From the NCBI GenBank assembly GCA_951394405.1, contig OX596338.1:1178001-1242000 (forward strand): a stretch of 64,000 nt of DNA, given 5' to 3'. Positions 60,086-64,000 of this stretch are shown here, piece after piece. The DNA is from Coprinellus micaceus (taxonomy: Eukaryota > Basidiomycota > Agaricomycetes > Agaricales > Psathyrellaceae). Position numbers and translations under genes: made by a program. Every line of letters starts with the position of its first letter. The stretch's first letter is position 1. Below the pieces are notes generated by a model. That model was not told where the DNA came from and ran no database searches. It saw only the letters and a list, made by a program, of their open reading frames with translations.

Positions 60086-62396
60086 TTAATTGATCAGCAG
60101 GACAATGGGCTCTGTTCCCACTTTCTCTGGTAGTTCATGCTCCTTCTCCAAAACCGCAGCAAGCATTTGGGTGTCTGCCATTCTCCACCCGCCCTCGCCG
60201 TTCTCGCCGCCATGCCTGTGTTCTCGCCGTTCTGACTCGTGCCGAACCTATTTTAGCAAAAGGTTGTATCAGTATCAGGAAACCTGGGCAAGGTGGAAAT
60301 GGTGCGTACTGCTAATCTCCACGACATGAACAGCCTCCTGGGGATACGCAAGTCAATCCGGCACCTCAAACACTCCACGCGCTGGTTGTAGTCGTCCATC
60401 TCCTTAGCCGTGGTTGTTGTAGGGTCCTTACCAAGCGCTTTAACGATTGTCATGGCGTGGGCTGGATCGTAAGTAATCTCATCGAGACCTTCACCGTCCC
60501 ATATCGTCGAATCCACCGCTGATGAATTTCCCAAATGAGGCGAGCAGACATGTGAAAGGACTGTAGGATAAAAGACTGGTTTGGAGCATCGTTTGCACGA
60601 GAAGACAGTGGTTGCGAGGTGGAGAACGGATGGATTGAAAGTCGCGGAATCGCCATAACTCGATCCGTGCGCCACTTGGCTCTGCTGCATCAGCTTGACC
60701 AACTTTGCACACGCAGCCTCCGTCCATGCCTGGAGCAACTCTGGCAACTGACCCCGATGCTGTTGGAAATCCTCCTTGGCCACCTTCCGCGTCGCAGGTG
60801 AGTGGTATACCGTGCTCTTGAACGGCTCCATCTTTAGGACTTCTGAGAACTGTGGTGAGGTCTCTCTGGTTTTGGGGTCGTCGGCGAGGTAGTGTTCGTA
60901 GAATGAACGAAAGATTCGGGTACGGTCTTTGATGAGATGTTCATGACAGAATGCGATAATCTTAGGGCTGATCTTGGCCCAATCTATGTCAGGTCAGCAT
61001 CGAGTGCCGCATTCGCATATCGGGACACCAAACAGAGTAAAGGACATACCCCCTTCGGTGAGAGGCTTGAGAACCCTGAACCCCAGTAAGTCAATAAGCC
61101 CCTTCTCTTTCTTCAAATTCCAGGAGTTGCCGGTCTCGATGGTTTCAGGCGAATACCCTAGGGGAGGTAGGATAAAGAGGTTAGTAACACCTCGTGCCAC
61201 CTTCGGCGCTACGAACCAAGGGCATGAAGCTTGGCCATGATCCTAGGATTTGGCCCAATCAGCTATTGCCGGCACTAAGGATAAGCACCCAGCGGCTACG
61301 TACGCGTCCCTGCGCTCTGTGCGGATTTTTGCTGCCTCACGCTCCTTCCTGGTGCTCTCCCTATGCCACATGATGTTATGGAACTGTTATGCGAGTCGGT
61401 AAGTTGGTCATGTCATTGGTGTGCAGAAGTGGTGAAACACTGACATTATCACGACCATTCTTCCGCGTGTACGCCTGGGCAACATACTCTGTCCAACGTT
61501 TTCTATCGCCCATGATAGACTCCATGGCAGCCACTTCCCTCTCATAGTCACCACGAAGGCAGCTGCTAGACGGCGGCAGCTCTGCAGCAGGGTCGTCCAG
61601 TGAGTTCCCGTCTGAGATGTTCGAGGTTCTAAATGCGGGCCACTTACTCAAGTGTTTAGGCCCGTCCGTTAATGGGACGATGTTGCGCAAAACGGTAATC
61701 TTATCTTTTGGTACTTCCACAAAGCTATGAAGACGTTATTAGGGTCGTGATCGCGGGCGTCCAGCAACGAAGATACGCACTGGGACGTGAAGCAACCTGC
61801 GCAAACGCGGACATAACACTTCCAGACGGTAAAAAGGTCCCGCACAGACGGACAATACTATATCGAGGGGCAGGTTAGCTCAATTGAATATCCATGGCTA
61901 AATATAACGTAAGGAGTAAGCGGCCACGTACGTAGCAACCCCGACCGTACATCAATTCTGCGTAGGCTGGTAGAATGAGCCCCGCTGGGCATGGGGGTAT
62001 ATCTAGCACTCGCTTGAAAGCCTAGATGTACCACCACCGTTAGTTCAGTCCTACCTCGATCAAACCCGTGGTGCTTACATGTTCCCAGAGGGCTGGCGCG
62101 AGGCTCTTACTCAATAACAGCGTATGAAGCACGGAATTGGCCCTTGAAAGGTTGTACAGGTCCACAGGCTCCAGGGCGTAGCTGAATATTTCGACGAGTA
62201 TCTCGTACGGCATTTCTCCTACCATCTTCAGGCTTCCCGCTTTGAGTCGGCGCTTCTTGGGCCTCACAAGAGGAGAGGTTGCGTCATCAAGCGCCCGCTT
62301 TGCAGAGGATGCAATAACGGGCAGCGAGGGCTGTGCAGGCACTATACTCGTTGCACTTCGCAGCCTCGTAGACCGGCGAATGGTGGAAGAGGACAT
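60086..62396 (-). CDS. F-box protein, relative of the gene at 13993
   Basis: Predicted SCF adaptor. ATG 62396 gives MSSSTIRRSTRLRSATS, parallel to MSRRSTRIQAK of the gene at 13993; the F-box is MVGEMPYEILVEIFSYALEP with LYNLSRANSVLHTLLL. Later exons give AFKRVLDIPPCPAGLILPAY and AELMYGRGCY, then YCPSVRD with CAGC, SFVEVPKDKITVLRNIVPLT, and a long exon (about 60831-60330) with CKRCSKPVFYPTVLSHVC and YNQRVECLRC. The last exon reads HESERREHRHGG and ends IVLLIN, stop 60088-60086. Compared with its relative it lacks the C-terminal CVECGM segment and is shorter there. Exact borders of the middle exons were not all verified. Confidence 0.78.
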
Positions 62397-62642
62397 TAGA
62401 GCCACCAAAGAGACCACAGTGGACGCGGAGGAGAACGGCAGGTCCTGAGTCAGGGTTGCGGTCGAAGTTTACGAACCGAGTGGCTTGAATAAACGAGACT
62501 AATTTAGAGCAGAGTCGGGCCCGCCATCAAAACGTGCCCACTCCCTGAAGCCCAACCCGGATGCGGCACCTCCGATACCGAGCCTACAGTGACTCGACCT
62601 TCCGTTTAAATGAGAATGTAACTAAAGCGCGACTATTTGAAC

Positions 62643-62648
62643 GACCTT
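62643..62648. repeat. Target-site duplication (left) of element copy 2
   Basis: GACCTT, repeated at 63396-63401. Confidence 0.8.
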
Positions 62649-63395
62649 TATGAAGGGCGTCACTGGACAAAATTATTTGGGTTTGGACCCAGCCGTTTCA
62701 ATTTGATCTGGCGCGACTTCGCTTTCGTTTGACAGCGGGCACTGCCGAACCGATGTCCCTGCCCCAGTTCCGCTTTTGGAGGCATGAGCGCTTGGTCGAA
62801 CAGTAACCAGAGGTAGGAACAACCCTGGAGATGCAGAGTGCCATGGAGTGTCGACACCAATCACCCTTACTCCTCCTGTAGCCTCTAATGCGAGAGTGTC
62901 AAGCGAGTGACCATCCTGGAGGTATGATAATGCCTACAAGTATTTCTAGCCCATTTAGAAGACGGATCGGGCTAGCTACCATACATGATACAACGGTTCA
63001 GGATGGAAGGTCCCCTCAGACCTCAACCGTGTCAGTTAACATCGTTCAAGGGCCGGGACTGGTAACAAATCGCTGGTGTCGTCAGAAAAAACCGAATGAA
63101 ACACGCCCTCCTGGATATTTTCCCTGAAAAATACCCATACCTAACGGATCCACTGCAAGCCGCGCTCGGCTGGCAGGGTTATATCCAGAGGAACCAGGCA
63201 ACAAGGCCTCAAGCGCTCGAAATGGTGAGGCCCTCGCTTTCTCGGCAATTCCCGAAGTGACAGAGATCAAATCGAAATGTGAGTTTGAGGCAGCCAAATC
63301 CAAGTTACTCACATTCGTTAGGACAAACTCAAATTCCTTACCTTTTCGAACCCAAAATCGCCAAAATTGCCCTTTGTCCAGTGGGGGCCACCATA
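62649..63395. mobile_element. Non-autonomous inverted-repeat DNA element, copy 2 (747 bp)
   Basis: Same family and orientation as copy 1: begins TATGAAGGGCGT then CACTGGACAA and ends with the inverted counterpart (TTGTCCAGTG at about 63374-63383, then GGGGCC and CCATA). Internal landmarks recur in the same order, such as GACAGCGGGCACTGCCGAAC near the left end. It is flanked by a perfect 6 bp direct repeat GACCTT. No transposase-like frame. It lies 253 bp upstream of the F-box gene starting at 62396. Confidence 0.85.
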
Positions 63396-63401
63396 GACCT
63401 T
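63396..63401. repeat. Target-site duplication (right) of element copy 2
   Basis: GACCTT, repeated from 62643-62648. Confidence 0.8.
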
Positions 63402-63845
63402 GGGCACGCCAACCACTGTTTTTGGCTCCGCCCACTGCCTCGGTTCTTGTACCGATATTCGTTCGGTGACCTAAAGGACCGGTATCATCTAGTCAGTCCT
63501 TCAATCCGATGAAAAGGGCCTTGACGGTTGAACTATCGAGTAGTAGCGCGGTAGAATGAAACGTGCACACCATATTTGCAATCCAAAACCCTGTTGGTAG
63601 CGAGATCCATATAAGAACGCGTGCTGAGTATGAGCTTTTCCGAGTCCGCGCCTAACGCTAGATGTGCCTCGGCTCGCCTGGCAATAATCATTTAATCCAG
63701 CCACAGCCTTCAGACTCATGGATCTAAACAATGATAGCAAGCATGCCCAAAATCCTGGTTGGTCATGAACACGAAGCCCTTCGCCCGCCCGGCGCGCGTG
63801 GCAAAGTGGCCAAACCCACGGGAAGGCAAACGGAGGTGGGTAATA
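63402..63845. other. Intergenic region, no gene seen
   Basis: About 440 bp between the two mobile elements; open frames are short and on both strands, without recognisable motifs. Confidence 0.45.
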
Positions 63846-63847
63846 TA

Positions 63848-63965
63848 CTATCAGTGATCAGCAGTTCGTTTTGATCATAGGTTCGTTTTCCCTGCCAAAA
63901 TGCCGACTCGGGTTGTCGGCTTGGCGGCATTTTGGCAGGGAATACGAACTCCTGATCACTGATAG
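63848..63965. mobile_element. 118 bp hairpin MITE with TA flanks
   Basis: The two ends (CTATCAGTGATCAG and its inverse) form an inverted repeat with one mismatch over about 21 bp, and an inner pair TCCCTGCCAAAATGCCG matches its inverse perfectly, so nearly the whole element can fold on itself. It is flanked on both sides by TA (63846-63847 and 63966-63967), as expected for Tc1/mariner-type insertion. The left arm carries a small direct repeat of GTTCGTTTT that the right arm lacks. Confidence 0.8.
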
Positions 63966-64000
63966 TAACTAAGTATACCGTCTTAAGTTTACGTCTACAG

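Noticed and set aside
1..64000. CRISPR arrays, bacterial operons, riboswitches
   Set aside because: The window is eukaryotic; no direct-repeat/spacer pattern or such elements seen.

Overview
This window is nuclear DNA from a filamentous basidiomycete fungus, most likely an Agaricomycete. The reasons are: many genes interrupted by short introns (about 45-65 bp, GT-AG with a few apparent GC-AG), dense packing on both strands, a large number of F-box genes of the mushroom type, two prenylated G-protein gamma subunits, an Erf2-type DHHC palmitoyltransferase, a Zn2Cys6 regulator and a GPI-anchored haem peroxidase. Gene models were assembled by hand from reading frames and splice signals; long stretches were checked for phase, but small exons at gene starts remain uncertain.

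Layout. 1-1083: F-box gene on the minus strand, running off the left edge, with an in-frame TGA. 1630-3598: secreted, GPI-anchored haem peroxidase. 3858-4456 and 4737-5952: divergent pair, glia maturation factor and phosducin-like protein. 6374-8132: arsenite methyltransferase continuous in frame with a Cdc25/Acr2-like rhodanese domain, the most interesting single gene here. 8242-13404: dynamin-like GTPase of the nuclear SLIP-GC type, broken by a 736 bp inverted-repeat transposable element. 13993-18459: two convergent F-box genes. 19030-24349: phosphopantetheine adenylyltransferase and palmitoyltransferase, divergent across 134 bp. 24350-29565: gene-poor. 29566-33153: Zn2Cys6 transcription factor. 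33823-43326: two further SLIP-GC-like GTPases in tandem. About 43600-44996: decayed F-box gene. 45274-46342: glycine-rich surface-type protein, with a paralogue at 57141-58230 that carries a frameshift. 47988-49081: unrecognised helical protein. 49538-52000: two G-gamma genes in tandem. 54573-56077: thioredoxin. 58441-62396: two convergent F-box genes. 62649-63395: second copy of the transposable element. 63848-63965: hairpin MITE.

How the parts relate. Housekeeping genes (GMF, phosducin-like, coenzyme A synthesis, palmitoylation, thioredoxin, G-gamma) are interspersed with expanding accessory families: six F-box genes (two decayed), three SLIP-GC-like GTPases (one disrupted) and a glycine-rich pair (one frameshifted). 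The pattern suggests local duplication and decay with recent transposition. The arsenic fusion joins, in one chain, the two chemistries that would reduce arsenate and methylate arsenite.
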